From NCBI RefSeq assembly GCF_900110035.1, contig NZ_FOCF01000003.1:1-64000 (forward strand): 64,000 nt of DNA. The letters are read 5' to 3'. Shown piece after piece: positions 8,571 to 15,033 of the stretch (position 1 is the stretch's first letter; each line of letters starts with the position of its first letter). The notes below the pieces were generated by a model that saw nothing but the letters and a program-made list of their open reading frames with translations, searched no databases and was not told where the DNA came from. A program made the translations under genes and the position numbers. The stretch comes from Sphingomonas gellani. Lineage in GTDB: Bacteria; Pseudomonadota; Alphaproteobacteria; Sphingomonadales; Sphingomonadaceae.

Positions 8571-8640
8571 GCTAGGTGGCCCCGGAACAGGTGTGGCAGG
8601 CGATGAATGCCCGGCCTGTCAGCGGGCGCGTGAGGGGTCG

Positions 8641-9126
8641 CTAGAACGGCACGTCGTCATCCAGGTCGTCGACGAAGCCGCCGCCCGTCCGGCCGGCCGA
8701 GCCGCTACCCGATCCACCGCCGGACCCGCCGACCGTGTCGCCATAGCCGCTGTAATCGTGCCGACCGGGATCGCCCTCGCGCTTGTCGAGCAGCGTCATG
8801 ACCGAGTTGAACGAGCCGAGCACCACCTCGGTCGCGTATCGGTCGTTACCCTGCTGATCCTGCCATTTGCGCGTCCGCAGCTGGCCCTCGACATAGACCT
8901 TGCTGCCCTTGCGCAGATACTTCTCCGCAACGCCTTGCAGGCCCTCGTTCATGACAACGATGGAATGCCACTCGGTGCGCTCCTTCATCTCGCCGCTGTT
9001 GCGGTCCTTCCAGCGCTCGCCCGTGGCGATGCGGAAGTTGACCACCTTGCCCCCGGTCTGGAAGCTGCGGCTTTCCGGATCGCGGCCCAAGTGGCCGATC
9101 AGGATCACCTTGTTGACGCTGCTCAC
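8641..9126 (-). CDS. ssb: Single-stranded DNA-binding protein
   Basis: A 161-residue SSB. The N-terminal OB fold (1-110) begins SSVNKVILIGHLGRDPE, the classic bacterial start; a Gly/Ser-rich linker (about 128-150) leads to the acidic tip DDDVPF, which recruits replication and repair partners. It would coat phage DNA unwound by the neighbouring PrimPol-D5 helicase. The start is GTG at 9126, overlapping the stop of the ribbon-helix-helix gene as GTGA, with a strong GGAGG nine bases upstream, so translation is coupled. As the intact tip matches host-type SSBs, it could engage host repair proteins as well as phage ones. Confidence 0.96.
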   Translation of the reverse strand: MSSVNKVILIGHLGRDPESRSFQTGGKVVNFRIATGERWKDRNSGEMKERTEWHSIVVMNEGLQGVAEKYLRKGSKVYVEGQLRTRKWQDQQGNDRYATEVVLGSFNSVMTLLDKREGDPGRHDYSGYGDTVGGSGGGSGSGSAGRTGGGFVDDLDDDVPF

Positions 9127-9275
9127 TTGCCAAACCTCCGATCACGATCGCTATTCAAAGCGGCCTCTGCAATCGCTGCTTCCGCTAGGTCTTCGACGCT
9201 GCGGTTTTCTTCCCGCGACGCGCGCTTCAACCTCTTCATTGTATCCGCATCGACATAGACATTCAGGATCGCCAT
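9123..9275 (-). CDS. Small ribbon-helix-helix-like DNA-binding protein
   Basis: A 50-residue protein beginning MAILNVYVDADTMKRLKRAS. It looks like an Arc/MetJ ribbon-helix-helix monomer: a short hydrophobic strand (ILNVYVD), then two helices (DTMKRLKRASREE and SVEDLAEAAIAEAA), the usual arrangement for dimers that insert a beta-ribbon into the DNA major groove. It is squeezed between the GapR-like gene and ssb with TGATG and GTGA overlaps, so its synthesis is tied to theirs. It may autoregulate the replication operon, but no target site was identified. A solitary RHH protein without a toxin partner argues against a toxin-antitoxin role. Confidence 0.8.
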   Translation of the reverse strand: MAILNVYVDADTMKRLKRASREENRSVEDLAEAAIAEAALNSDRDRRFGK

Positions 9276-9766
9276 CAGACCATCATCCCCAGTGCGCGCA
9301 TGTAGACTTCAAGGATCGCCGCCTCTTCCTGCTGCTCTTCCTTGGGCTTTTTCCGGATCTTCATGATCCCGCGCATCGCCTTGATGTCGTAGCCACGACC
9401 CTTCGCCTCGGCCGCGACATCCTTGATGTCGTCGGCGATGCCCTTCTTTTCTTCCTCCAGGCGCTCCCACCGCTCGATCAGGAGCCGAACCTCTTCACCG
9501 GCCACGCCCTCGACATTGTGTCCGGTCAGATCGGCCGGCTCGCCATCATCCTCGGGCGCGGGGATGTAGACGACCTGTCCGCCGTCGCGCCGGTCACCGA
9601 CCCAGCCGGCGCCAACGAGCGCTTTGGTCATGCATCGCAGCGACGGGTTCGCCGCTCGGATATGTGCCGGCAGTCTGCTCGCAACCACGTCCAGCGTGAT
9701 GCTGTCGCGGCCGACCAGCATGGCTCCCACCGCCGTCGCCACCTGCGTGTCGAGGCGCTGCTTCAC
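9275..9766 (-). CDS. DUF2312/GapR-like DNA-topology protein with extra N-terminal domain
   Basis: 163 residues. The C-terminal part (about 91-163) matches the DUF2312 (GapR) pattern: LLIERWERLEEEKKGIADDI, then a basic AKGRGYDIKAMRGIMKIRKK stretch and a closing helix ending YMRALGM. GapR of alphaproteobacteria binds overtwisted DNA and assists replication and transcription. Unlike host GapR (about 90 residues), this protein has about 85 more N-terminal residues with a winged-helix-like pattern (helices near 24-57, then GGQVVYIPAP as a possible wing). The start is GTG at 9766 with GGGGAGG upstream and a GTGA overlap with the previous gene. Placement among ssb, clamp and primase suggests control of topology during phage replication. 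Confidence 0.82.
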   Translation of the reverse strand: MKQRLDTQVATAVGAMLVGRDSITLDVVASRLPAHIRAANPSLRCMTKALVGAGWVGDRRDGGQVVYIPAPEDDGEPADLTGHNVEGVAGEEVRLLIERWERLEEEKKGIADDIKDVAAEAKGRGYDIKAMRGIMKIRKKPKEEQQEEAAILEVYMRALGMMV

Positions 9767-10251
9767 GCGACCGCCTCCCCATGCGCCGCGCGATCATCAC
9801 GCCAGCACTCCAGCCCCATGTCGATCAGGGCGGTGACGAAGATGGGCAGATCGCGACCGTCCAGCTTCGCGGCCCGAATGACCGCGGCGTTGATGCGGGG
9901 CTTGTCGCCAGTCGGTGCCGGGCGAGGTGCAGCCGGCGGATCGCGCAGTTCGGGATGTCCGAGGCGCAGCATCGTCGACTGGTGATTCTCGGGTGACCAG
10001 GTGCGACCTGTCCGACCCTGCGCGACCATCGACCGGCGCAGGTCGGCAGGAAGCCGCTCCACGTCCGGAAAGTGCCTCATGAACGCGCGCAGCTTGCCGG
10101 CCGTATCGGCCTTCAACGTCCCGCGCTTGCGCAGCAAGGGCACGAAGCCGGGATGGTTGAGCACGATCGTACCCAACTCGCCATAGCTGCACGCCGCGGG
10201 GTCGCTCCACGCCTCGATCTCAGCGAGCAGCGCATCGGCATCGCTCGACAT
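9763..10251 (-). CDS. Unknown phage replication-operon protein
   Basis: 162 residues from ATG at 10251, which overlaps the preceding stop as TGATG; an ATG four codons further upstream is less likely. No family recognised. The N-terminal half is helical and acidic (SSDADALLAEIEAWSDPAA), the middle holds a Pro-rich linker (PPAAPRPAPTGDKPR), and the C-terminal helix region includes LPIFVTALIDMGLECWRDD. The basic run RRSMVAQGRTGRTW could contact nucleic acid. It is co-translated with the sliding clamp group and the GapR-like gene, so a replication-linked role is likely, but the sequence alone does not reveal it. Confidence 0.7.
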   Translation of the reverse strand: MSSDADALLAEIEAWSDPAACSYGELGTIVLNHPGFVPLLRKRGTLKADTAGKLRAFMRHFPDVERLPADLRRSMVAQGRTGRTWSPENHQSTMLRLGHPELRDPPAAPRPAPTGDKPRINAAVIRAAKLDGRDLPIFVTALIDMGLECWRDDRAAHGEAVA

Positions 10252-10481
10252 CAGCGGCCACATGCGGCGCGAAGCGCCACAATGCTGATCGCCAGATCAC
10301 GCTCTTGGCCGCACGTAGCCGCGCAGCCGCGTTCGATAGCGAGTGAGAGGAGCTCCGTCTCGGCACGTGCAAGCCGTTCGTCGTCCGACAGGCGCGGGGC
10401 CGGCGAAAGCGGATTGCCCCCCGGATGAAGGGCCGCGACCCTGGCGGCTTCGCTGGGATCGTTCCTGTTGAAAGGCTGCAT
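10251..10481 (-). CDS. Small unknown phage protein
   Basis: 76 residues from ATG at 10481, chosen because GAGGAGG lies 6-8 bases upstream; the open frame extends further but only into the end of the clamp gene. The sequence is mostly helical with a Cys pair near the end (RGCAATCGQE) and Arg/Glu-rich helices (DDERLARAETELLSLAIERG). No family recognised. It sits 10 bases after the clamp gene stop and overlaps the next gene as TGATG, consistent with a conserved small accessory of the replication operon. Confidence 0.7.
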   Translation of the reverse strand: MQPFNRNDPSEAARVAALHPGGNPLSPAPRLSDDERLARAETELLSLAIERGCAATCGQERDLAISIVALRAACGR

Positions 10482-10491
10482 TCGAACCTCC

Positions 10492-11610
10492 TCAGATGCG
10501 ATAAGGTGTGATGACGGCAACAACATCAGGGTCCTTGTCCCCGGTCAGGCGCATGGGCGCGGCGGGATCGGCCAGGGACAATTCGATGCGGCTGCTTTCG
10601 GCGAAGACCCCCAGCACCAGGCTCAGATATCTTTGGTTCACCCCGAACCGGATCGGCTCGCCGCTGACCTCAACGTCCAAAGCCTCAACCGCCGTTGCGC
10701 CTGTGGCATCCTTGGCAGACACCTCGCTTTCGGCAGGCGAGGCTTGCAGGTCGATCACTGCCACGCGGATTTTCTTCTCGCCCTCGGCGTCGACGATGGC
10801 AGCCACCTGTGTCAGCGGGTCGAGAAGTGCGTCGCGAGCGCCGATCAGGGCGCGGTCACAGCGATCCGGGATCACCCGCTGGTAATCGGGAAACGTCGCA
10901 TCGACGAGGTTGCCAATCAGCAGAGTACCGCCAACCTGACATTCATAGGCTTTGTGAGTGGCGCCGAAGCGAACCTCCCCGTCCACTTTCGTCAGCAGCT
11001 TGCGCAGAAGCGTCACTGCCTTGGTCGGCACGATGATGTCGGGCAGTTGCTCGGCCCCCGTGGGAACTGTCATGCGGCATTGCACCGCCTTGTGCCCGTC
11101 CGTAGCAGCCGCCATCAGCTGGTCCCCCCGGACGTGCAGGAACGCGCCCTTCAGGTAGTAGCGCGTCTCGTCAGTCGAATGCGCGATGCTCGTCGTATCC
11201 AACAGGCGCAGGAACGCCGATGCCCGGATGTCGAATGCGGTCGCGTTCGCCAGCGCCTCGCGCTTCGGAAAGTCCGTCGCCGGCAGCGTCGACAGGATGC
11301 GCGATCCGCGCCCAGCCTTCATCTGCACGGCCTGCCGACCTGGCACCGCGCTGATCGCGATCCGGCCCGGCTTGAAGCTGGTCACCGCCGCCAGCAGCTT
11401 GTTCTTGTCGACCGTGATCGACATCGTGCCGGCTGCGTCGATCGTGGCGCTCGCCTGAAGGTCCAGGTCGGTGCCGGTCAGCGTCAACTTGCCCTCTGCC
11501 GCCTCGATCAGCAGGTTGCCCAGCACCGGAATGGTGGTGCGCGCCTCCACCACGTCCGCAACACGGCGAACGGCGCCCAGCAGCGCGTCGCGATCGACCT
11601 CCACGCTCAT
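10492..11610 (-). CDS. Phage-encoded DNA polymerase III beta sliding clamp
   Basis: 372 residues, the normal length of a bacterial beta clamp, aligning across all three domains with the host DnaN encoded at 26838-27956 (for example TIPVLGNLLIEAAEG versus TIPILSNVLLEATEG, and DETRYYLKGAFLH versus EETRYYLNGIFLH). The clamp encircles DNA and tethers polymerase and other clients. The C-terminus reads AVITPYRI where the host has YVLMPMRV; this segment lines the client-binding cleft, so client preference may differ. It overlaps the upstream gene as ATGA. No phage DNA polymerase is visible, so it probably works with host Pol III or selects phage partners. Confidence 0.95.
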   Translation of the reverse strand: MSVEVDRDALLGAVRRVADVVEARTTIPVLGNLLIEAAEGKLTLTGTDLDLQASATIDAAGTMSITVDKNKLLAAVTSFKPGRIAISAVPGRQAVQMKAGRGSRILSTLPATDFPKREALANATAFDIRASAFLRLLDTTSIAHSTDETRYYLKGAFLHVRGDQLMAAATDGHKAVQCRMTVPTGAEQLPDIIVPTKAVTLLRKLLTKVDGEVRFGATHKAYECQVGGTLLIGNLVDATFPDYQRVIPDRCDRALIGARDALLDPLTQVAAIVDAEGEKKIRVAVIDLQASPAESEVSAKDATGATAVEALDVEVSGEPIRFGVNQRYLSLVLGVFAESSRIELSLADPAAPMRLTGDKDPDVVAVITPYRI

Positions 11611-12182
11611 CGTGCTGCCCCCGTGCAGTGACCCGTCTCGACGATCGTGACGATTCTGCAGGTCGGTGCCGGCGCGGACGTGATGCGGATCGCGTTGATC
11701 GCGCGCAGCACGCCCAGCACGGCCTGCACGTCATCGGCCCGGATGTTGGCCTGACTGGCCAGTTGCGTGTCGGTCGGGCAGGGGCGGCCGAACTGCGCCG
11801 CCCGCTTCAGGATCGGCAGCACCTTGTTCACCGCTGCCGTCTCGTCGCCCAGCCCGATCAGATCGCCGTCGGTTGCCTGCGCAACCGGATCGATGCCCGG
11901 CCACCGCCGCGACGTGCGCTGCGCCTCGTAGTTCCGCTCCCGCCGCCCCGCGACGGGCCGCTGGCAGAGGTTGACCAGCCCGCGCTCCGCAAGGTTCATC
12001 GCCGCCCGCACGCCTTCACCCTTGGGTGAGAACACGCACCGCGTTCCATAGAGGAAGCGCTCACCGGACTTGGCATGCTCGGCCCAAGCGAACAGCTGCT
12101 CCGGTGACGCGATGACGTGCACCGCTTCGCCGTCGAAATGGCCGTCCGGCAGGACGCCGGTGATCTTCGTCAGCGCCGTCAT
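11607..12182 (-). CDS. Unknown phage protein with winged-helix-like C-terminus
   Basis: 191 residues from ATG at 12182, with AGGAGG a few bases upstream and ATGA overlaps at both ends. The N-terminal half (FLYGTRCVFSPKGEGVRAA) is unassigned. The C-terminal third looks like a winged helix: CPTDTQLASQANIRADDVQ would be helices 2-3 and INAIRITSAPAPTCRIVTIV the wing. This resembles DNA-binding modules of phage replication accessory or regulatory proteins. It directly precedes the clamp gene. No specific family could be named. Confidence 0.72.
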   Translation of the reverse strand: MTALTKITGVLPDGHFDGEAVHVIASPEQLFAWAEHAKSGERFLYGTRCVFSPKGEGVRAAMNLAERGLVNLCQRPVAGRRERNYEAQRTSRRWPGIDPVAQATDGDLIGLGDETAAVNKVLPILKRAAQFGRPCPTDTQLASQANIRADDVQAVLGVLRAINAIRITSAPAPTCRIVTIVETGHCTGAAR

Positions 12183-12379
12183 GCCTTTGCCTCCTGTTCA
12201 TCCGGCGAGGGGCTGGCGGCGGTCACCTGCCCCTCGCCGGCACGCGCGGAGCGACAGGGGAGCGCCCCACGCGTGATCTCGTTAGTCTGCGCCGCCAGTG
12301 ACGGCGTATGCGCGATCGCCGTTGCCCAGGCGCCGGGCGCACTGCCGCCAGCGGCGGGATCGTCGATCGTGACCGTCAT
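12179..12379 (-). CDS. Small unknown phage protein
   Basis: 66 residues, beginning MTVTIDDPAAGGSAPGAW, from ATG at 12379, which overlaps the upstream stop as ATGA; its own stop overlaps the next start the same way. The composition is Ala/Gly/Ser/Glu-rich and probably disordered toward the C-terminus (SPSPDEQEAKA). The evidence that it is a gene is positional: both overlaps are exact and the downstream ribosome site lies within it. No function can be proposed. Confidence 0.6.
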   Translation of the reverse strand: MTVTIDDPAAGGSAPGAWATAIAHTPSLAAQTNEITRGALPCRSARAGEGQVTAASPSPDEQEAKA

Positions 12380-12672
12380 GCGGCCCGCCGCTGCGGCTGC
12401 GCAGCCGAAGGCGCATCGAACCAACCGCCACGTGGCGAACGCTGCCAGTCCAGGCGCGCGACACAGCCGTGCGTGCGCTCCGCGATCGGGCCGACCAGCG
12501 ACGCGCCGGGCGTGATCTCGCCGTCCAGCAGCCGCTGCAACGTCGGCATGCCGACGCACAGCTTCAGGTTCGCCACGCCCAGCGCGCCATGGCACTCGCG
12601 CGCGATCCATTGCGCCAGCAGGCGCGCGCCTTCGTTCGGCACGCGCGCGGGCAGGTGCATCTTGTTCTTCAT
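12376..12672 (-). CDS. Small HTH regulator, Cro/XRE-like
   Basis: 98 residues from ATG at 12672 with a strong GGAGGGG ribosome site. The core LLAQWIARECHGALGVANLK then VGMPTLQRLLDGEITPGASL follows the Cro-type helix-turn-helix pattern, where helix 3 is MPTLQRLLDG and the following proline-containing turn leads to AERTHG. A basic Gln/Arg-rich tail closes the protein. It is the third regulator in the left operon and may bind host or phage promoters, or DNA at the origin. The assignment rests on pattern only. Confidence 0.65.
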   Translation of the reverse strand: MKNKMHLPARVPNEGARLLAQWIARECHGALGVANLKLCVGMPTLQRLLDGEITPGASLVGPIAERTHGCVARLDWQRSPRGGWFDAPSAAQPQRRAA

Positions 12673-13148
12673 TGCCCCTCCAGGATGGATGTCACCGCGG
12701 CGCGCATGGTCGCCAGCACGCGGAAATTGTCGTCGATCTCGGCCAGCACGCGCTCGGCCTCGACCGCATCGAGGTGGCCGTCGGCCAGGCTGGCGCAGAG
12801 CTTCTGCGTCAGGTCGCTATGTTCCTTGGCGGCATCGGCCAGCATCGAAAGCAGGTCGCCGCGCCGGGCCGGTGCGGTCGGCTGGGGCAGGAAGATGCCC
12901 TCCGCCATGGTGACCAGCACCCGCGTGACCATCGGCTCGCCGACCAGCGCCTCCAGGTCGCGCACCACGTCGACGGGCGCGAAGCACTCCTCGTCGGCCG
13001 GCCCGAGTGCGTAGTAGCGGGCCAGCGTGCTCTTGCCGACGCGGCAGAAGCCGGCGGCTGCCTCGACGCCGCCAGCACGTGCGACCAATTCGCCAAACGC
13101 GATCTTGAGCATGCGGCCCTTCACGGCCGCGGCGATCAGCGCGTTCAT
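12669..13148 (-). CDS. CP76/CII-type phage regulatory protein
   Basis: 159 residues from ATG at 13148, overlapping the upstream stop as ATGA. The N-terminal half fits the Phage_CP76 (CII-like) family: a helix-turn-helix around GGVEAAAGFCRVGKSTLARY, followed by the conserved APVDVVRDLEALVGEPMVTRVL segment. The C-terminal half is a long amphipathic helix pair (about 100-155) suitable for oligomerisation. Such proteins set the lysis-lysogeny choice or activate replication genes in P2- and lambda-like phages. It is the second gene of the left operon, where such a decision protein is expected. Confidence 0.78.
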   Translation of the reverse strand: MNALIAAAVKGRMLKIAFGELVARAGGVEAAAGFCRVGKSTLARYYALGPADEECFAPVDVVRDLEALVGEPMVTRVLVTMAEGIFLPQPTAPARRGDLLSMLADAAKEHSDLTQKLCASLADGHLDAVEAERVLAEIDDNFRVLATMRAAVTSILEGQ

Positions 13149-13438
13149 GCCGTCACCGCCTGCCGGGAAATATCGGCGCACTCTCCCGATGCCGAGGCGT
13201 GATGATCCAGATTATCAGCGGTGCCATGATCAACCGCACCGGCCTCATCATCTCGACGTGCCATGTAGGCGACGATCTTATTCGCCGTGTCGAGGCTGGG
13301 AGACCGCCCCTTGCGAAGGCTGTCGAGCAGCTGAGGCTCGCCAGTCGCCTCCCTGCCGAAGCGGGTGGGCCGCATGTCGTGCTGCACGAGAAACTTCTCG
13401 ATCCGCTCGACCAGCTGTTCGGTGGTAGGCACGTCCAT
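13145..13438 (-). CDS. Cro-like HTH protein, first gene of the leftward operon
   Basis: 97 residues from ATG at 13438. The HTH lies at about 10-60: RIEKFLVQHDMRPTRFGREA, then a recognition helix in GEPQLLDSLRKGRSPSLDTA. The C-terminal 35 residues are acidic and His/Asp-rich. It is transcribed away from the repressor gene from an intergenic region holding three GTAAGC operator repeats, the classical location of Cro, so it probably competes with the repressor. The leader between the proposed promoter and the start is very short and lacks a good ribosome site. Confidence 0.72.
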   Translation of the reverse strand: MDVPTTEQLVERIEKFLVQHDMRPTRFGREATGEPQLLDSLRKGRSPSLDTANKIVAYMARRDDEAGAVDHGTADNLDHHASASGECADISRQAVTA

Positions 13439-13442
13439 AACC

Positions 13443-13490
13443 CGCTTACATATCAGCACACGCTTACAGCGCAAGCGGAATGTGTAAGCG
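13443..13490. promoter_or_regulatory. Left operator cluster (three GTAAGC-type sites)
   Basis: CGCTTACA at 13443-13450 and 13461-13468 and TGTAAGCG at 13483-13490 are copies of one 8-mer; the last two form an inverted repeat. The same motif recurs on the other side of the repressor gene (14265-14318). Together they look like repressor/Cro operators controlling the leftward promoter and the repressor's own promoter. Confidence 0.75.
13447..13474 (-). promoter_or_regulatory. Candidate leftward early promoter
   Basis: On the minus strand, TTGCGC (13474-13469) as -35 and TATGTA (13452-13447) as -10 are separated by 16 bases. Both boxes overlap operator repeats, so a bound repressor would block RNA polymerase. 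Transcription would start only a few bases before the ATG at 13438. Promoter calls in alphaproteobacteria from sequence alone are weak. Confidence 0.45.
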
Positions 13491-13520
13491 ATAGCTTTAG
13501 GCGACCATCAGCATGATGTT

Positions 13521-13530
13521 AGCTATAGCT
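13521..13530 (+). promoter_or_regulatory. Palindrome and candidate -10 of the repressor gene
   Basis: AGCTATAGCT is a perfect 10-base palindrome containing TATAGC (13524-13529), a fair -10 box. A start of transcription about 7 bases further on would fall at the ATG at 13537, giving a leaderless repressor mRNA, as known for lambda cI from its maintenance promoter. No convincing -35 is present, which would suit an activated promoter. Confidence 0.4.
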
Positions 13531-13536
13531 GACATT

Positions 13537-14262
13537 ATGTCTGACCCGCTGACGCTTCACGATCGATTGATGGCAGTTAAACCGACCGGCTTGTCTGCAA
13601 GCGCCTGGACGATACGGGCTGGCGTCAGCCGTATGGCGTTGAACGACATCAAACGGCGAGGATCTGCTAACCACGCCACCATCACCAAGCTGCTCGACGC
13701 CATCGGAGTGACATTCGGCGAGTTTGAAGCTGGCGTCCGACAGCCGGAAAAGGAGGCTCCGCCTGCGGAGGCGAGGGCGCCGTATCTCGCCTTTCGTGGG
13801 CAGGATCGACCCCGAGATATCCCGATTGTCGGCACAGCCCTGTGTGCGGACATCGAGGTAGAAGATGATGGGTTGCTGCACAGCGTCGAGGGCATGGAAA
13901 TGCACTTGAACGATGTGATCGACTATGCACGGCGCCCTTTGGTTCTGGATGGCCGGCGAGACATTTACGCCCTGTATTTTCGTGGGGTTTCAATGGCACC
14001 GCGTTACGAGCCGGGGGAACTCGCCTACGTCGATCCGCGCCGACCGCCGACGACTGGCGAGTACGTAGTGGCCCAGTTGCGTGCCGCTGATGGTGACGAG
14101 GGTGAACGCATCTTCACTGTCATGGCAAAGCGCTTGGTTCGGCAGACTGCCCAGTATTTCGAGTTCGAGCAGTTTAATCCCGCCGGCACGTTCCGCGTGG
14201 AGAGGGCGCGCGTTGCGCACCTTCATCGCATCATACCATGGGATGAGCTCGTGACGTTCTGA
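13537..14262 (+). CDS. CI-like prophage repressor with S24/LexA peptidase domain
   Basis: 241 residues. An N-terminal HTH (about 5-60, including ASAWTIRAGVSRMALNDIKR) binds operators, and the C-terminal S24 peptidase-like domain carries the serine in FRGVSMAPRY (Ser152) and the lysine in TVMAKRLV (Lys198) of the Ser-Lys dyad. The usual Ala-Gly cleavage site before the domain is not obvious: the equivalent segment reads PIVGTALCAD, lacking the glycine. ATG at 13513 is in frame, but 13537 is preferred because a -10-like palindrome lies between. TGTAAGC operators flank the gene on both sides, and it is transcribed opposite to the leftward operon. Confidence 0.9.
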   Translation: MSDPLTLHDRLMAVKPTGLSASAWTIRAGVSRMALNDIKRRGSANHATITKLLDAIGVTFGEFEAGVRQPEKEAPPAEARAPYLAFRGQDRPRDIPIVGTALCADIEVEDDGLLHSVEGMEMHLNDVIDYARRPLVLDGRRDIYALYFRGVSMAPRYEPGELAYVDPRRPPTTGEYVVAQLRAADGDEGERIFTVMAKRLVRQTAQYFEFEQFNPAGTFRVERARVAHLHRIIPWDELVTF

Positions 14263-14264
14263 GT

Positions 14265-14318
14265 TGTAAGCCCCCGCTTACATTCTGCTTGACTGTAAGC
14301 AAAGGCTGACGGTAAGCG
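14265..14318. promoter_or_regulatory. Right operator cluster and candidate rightward promoter
   Basis: TGTAAGC 14265-14271 and GCTTACA 14276-14282 form a perfect inverted repeat with a 4-base spacer. Further copies are TGTAAGC 14294-14300 and GGTAAGCG 14311-14318. TTGACT at 14289-14294 is a good -35, with a poor -10 (GTAAGC) 17 bases later that overlaps the last operator. This region would control the rightward operon beginning at 14339. Confidence 0.65.
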
Positions 14319-14338
14319 TGCGCTGAAAGGAGCGCACC

Positions 14339-14770
14339 ATGTCCGTCATCGTTCTTCCTGACACCTGCGAACCGGCTGCGATCATCCCGCAGCCTGCGCT
14401 GAGCGCCGCCCCCGCCTCATACGACCCGCTTGACCTCGTGGCCTATCCCGAGGTCCTGCCGGTCAGCATGCCTTGCGAGGCGTTCACCCGGCGCGCTCCG
14501 CGCGTCACGCCACGCCGGTTCCTCCCGATCGGCTGGCGGTCGCTCCCGGGCGAGCTCTCCGCCACCGTCGCCCGCCTCCGCGCCCGCGACGCACAGGTGC
14601 TGGCGTTCAGCCAGCCGACAGGCGGGCAGGGCGGTCCCGACCCGCTGGAACCCCGTCACGAGCGCCCGATCGGCTACTACGCCCGCCGGGTCGAGGTGGC
14701 GCTGCTCGGCATCGCCGCCCTGTTCTTCGTTGCCCAGATGCTGCGCGCTTACCTCGCGGGGATGCTGTGA
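14339..14770 (+). CDS. Unknown phage protein with C-terminal membrane anchor
   Basis: 143 residues from ATG at 14339 with AGGAG six bases upstream. First gene of the rightward operon. The N-terminal 110 residues are Pro/Arg-rich and look soluble and cytoplasmic. One hydrophobic helix near the C-terminus, VALLGIAALFFVAQMLRAYL, would make it a tail-anchored membrane protein. No family recognised. Expression next to the repressor operators and a membrane tail would fit a lysogeny-stage function such as superinfection exclusion, but that is only inference. Confidence 0.7.
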   Translation: MSVIVLPDTCEPAAIIPQPALSAAPASYDPLDLVAYPEVLPVSMPCEAFTRRAPRVTPRRFLPIGWRSLPGELSATVARLRARDAQVLAFSQPTGGQGGPDPLEPRHERPIGYYARRVEVALLGIAALFFVAQMLRAYLAGML

Positions 14771-15033
14771 GGATCCCCGACGGCAAGAAGATTCCGCAGC
14801 CAGTCGTCAATGAGAAAGACGATCTCCCGCATGCTCCGCGCGGCGGGGAAGGCTGGAATTGTGGGAATGGCGGGCTGGGCTCGCGCCTCGTCCTCTGCCT
14901 GGTCGAAAGTGGGCGCGTTCAGGTCGACGTCCGGACGCTGGAGTACCTCGACAATCTGGCGAACGATGCCGGTCCCAAGTTCGTCGCTGCGATGATCGAC
15001 CGGCTCACCCGCGATCAGGAGGTGCCGTTCTGA
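14767..15033 (+). CDS. Small unknown phage protein
   Basis: 88 residues starting with GTG at 14767, which overlaps the preceding TGA as GTGA. The N-terminal part is charged (IPDGKKIPQPVVNEKDD); the C-terminal part is regular, with SRLVLCLVESGRVQVDVRTL and a final amphipathic helix (AAMIDRLTRDQEVPF). No family recognised. The AGGAGG ribosome site of the next gene lies inside its last codons, so the two are co-translated. Confidence 0.65.
   Translation: MRIPDGKKIPQPVVNEKDDLPHAPRGGEGWNCGNGGLGSRLVLCLVESGRVQVDVRTLEYLDNLANDAGPKFVAAMIDRLTRDQEVPF

Noticed and set aside
9123..9275. The RHH protein as the antitoxin of a toxin-antitoxin pair
   Set aside because: Its neighbours are ssb and the GapR-like gene; no small toxin-like gene is coupled to it.
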